From Macrocybe gigantea (Eukaryota > Basidiomycota > Agaricomycetes > Agaricales > Callistosporiaceae), in contig SJRY01000171.1 in assembly GCA_011319805.1 (NCBI GenBank), positions 124,001 to 188,000 on the forward strand: DNA of 64,000 nt, in the 5' to 3' direction. Below are positions 63,313 through 64,000 of the stretch, piece after piece. Every line of letters begins with the position of its first letter. Positions within the stretch are counted from its first letter, which is position 1. Position numbers and translations under genes: made by a program. The notes under the pieces were generated by a model. It was given only the letters and a program-made list of their open reading frames with translations, was not told the origin of the DNA and did no database searches.

Positions 63313-64000
63313 TTACAGTTCGCCTCGCAGTAGCCAAGAGGAAATGCTGTAAGGGAGGCGAGTTTGAGCAATATATTCATTCGCCGTCCTCCAATCCAAC
63401 AGAAGGGGCAGCGTATAAGCAAACCATCCGAAGGTCCAGGCATATCCAACCACCCGAGGAAATCCTTCCAGATCCGACCTCGAACTCTTATCAAACAACT
63501 CAAAAACACCGTCTTCGAATGTGATTGCGACTGCCTGCATCACGAAAAAGATCAGCGGACGAGCATCGAAATCGGCTATGGTCGAGGAAAAGGTGTAGGT
63601 GTGCACTATGCCCGAGACGATGAAGCCAACGTAGAGTTGGGTATACGAGGACAGGTTTGTTCCTGACTTGAATTTAAACACTTTATGAGCAATGTGTTTT
63701 CCATGCGCGGAGCAAGGCTACAAGAAGGTTTGCGCCATTTTAGTTTCCCTTTTAGCGAAGCTGACCAACTCACCCTTCGCATATTTTGATGCCACGTTCG
63801 CCTACAAGTCGGCAGTGTGCGTCAATCTCCATGCGATGCGAAGGACATAATGATAATACTGTCAACTCACCCCCAGAATTTTCGGATGGTATGAGCATGT
63901 CCCCATTGTCCGAAAATATGTGGCCAATCGGAGGGTGCACTCAACTTCGATGCCACAGAGGCAATGCTGAGTACCGCATACAACATTGACAATACCGAGT
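63313..64000 (-). CDS. wax-synthase-like membrane O-acyltransferase, 5' end beyond window
   Basis: C-terminal part of a multi-pass acyltransferase of the fungal wax synthase-like/MBOAT group. Exons read SDWPHIFGQWGHAHTIRKFW joined to GRTWHQNMRR (the FWGRTWHQ motif), then VFKFKSGTNLSSYTQLYVGF, IVSGIVHTYTFSS with the conserved membrane His, FFVMQAVAITFEDGVFELF, VVGYAWTFGWFAYTLPLLLD and end RGEL at 63313. Two introns at about 63823-63889 and 63715-63769 join in frame. Relatives occur in sterol, terpene or glycolipid acyl transfer in basidiomycetes; the acceptor is unknown. The upstream part, with any further TM helices, is outside the window. Confidence 0.85.

Overview
The window is nuclear DNA of a filamentous basidiomycete, most likely an agaricomycete. 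The evidence is dense genes on both strands, many 47-70 nt GT-AG introns, a FunK1-type fungal kinase, a TPR-CHAT protein, BTB paralogues typical of mushroom-forming fungi and a wax-synthase-like acyltransferase. No tRNA, rRNA, CRISPR array, prophage or intact transposon was recognised.

Layout. 1-6.3 kb: an EMC8/9-type ER membrane complex subunit (minus, runs off the left edge), a large TPR-CHAT gene, and guanine deaminase starting 17 bp after it. 6.5-10.5 kb: two BTB genes flanking a short-chain dehydrogenase. 11.4-13.7 kb: a mini-gene of three near-identical proline-rich units and a Ser/Pro-rich orphan. 14.5-24 kb: a Sec14-type lipid transfer protein and the cohesin loader SCC2/Mis4. 25.4-27.9 kb: an Msb2-like transmembrane mucin. 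30.3-37.7 kb: a Dhr2/DHX33-type DEAH helicase converging on cohesin SMC3. 38-41 kb: gene-poor. 41-44.5 kb: a PEBP gene, a metallo-beta-lactamase-fold hydrolase with a core-deleted tandem copy, and a small basic protein. 45-48.7 kb: a FunK1 kinase whose promoter and first exon recur inverted behind its own 3' end. 49-64 kb: a Pro-rich putative membrane protein, NOC4, an MFS transporter, RRP6, a pseudokinase, a second PEBP gene and a wax-synthase-like gene cut by the right edge.

Functional themes. Two cohesin genes (SCC2, SMC3) lie about 9 kb apart, and three ribosome-biogenesis or RNA-processing genes (DHR2-like, NOC4, RRP6) share the window. Around them are lineage-specific fungal families (TPR-CHAT, BTB, FunK1, pseudokinase) showing duplication and decay.

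Two sequence-level features stand out. A 1,792-bp stretch inside the TPR-CHAT gene (1848-3639) contains no CpG at all, although both flanks are CpG-rich. Separately, many otherwise conserved reading frames are broken by single-base indels, often in homopolymers. These look more like assembly errors than pseudogenisation, so frame breaks should be treated as provisional. Exon boundaries come from splice signals and family conservation read by eye; no search was run.
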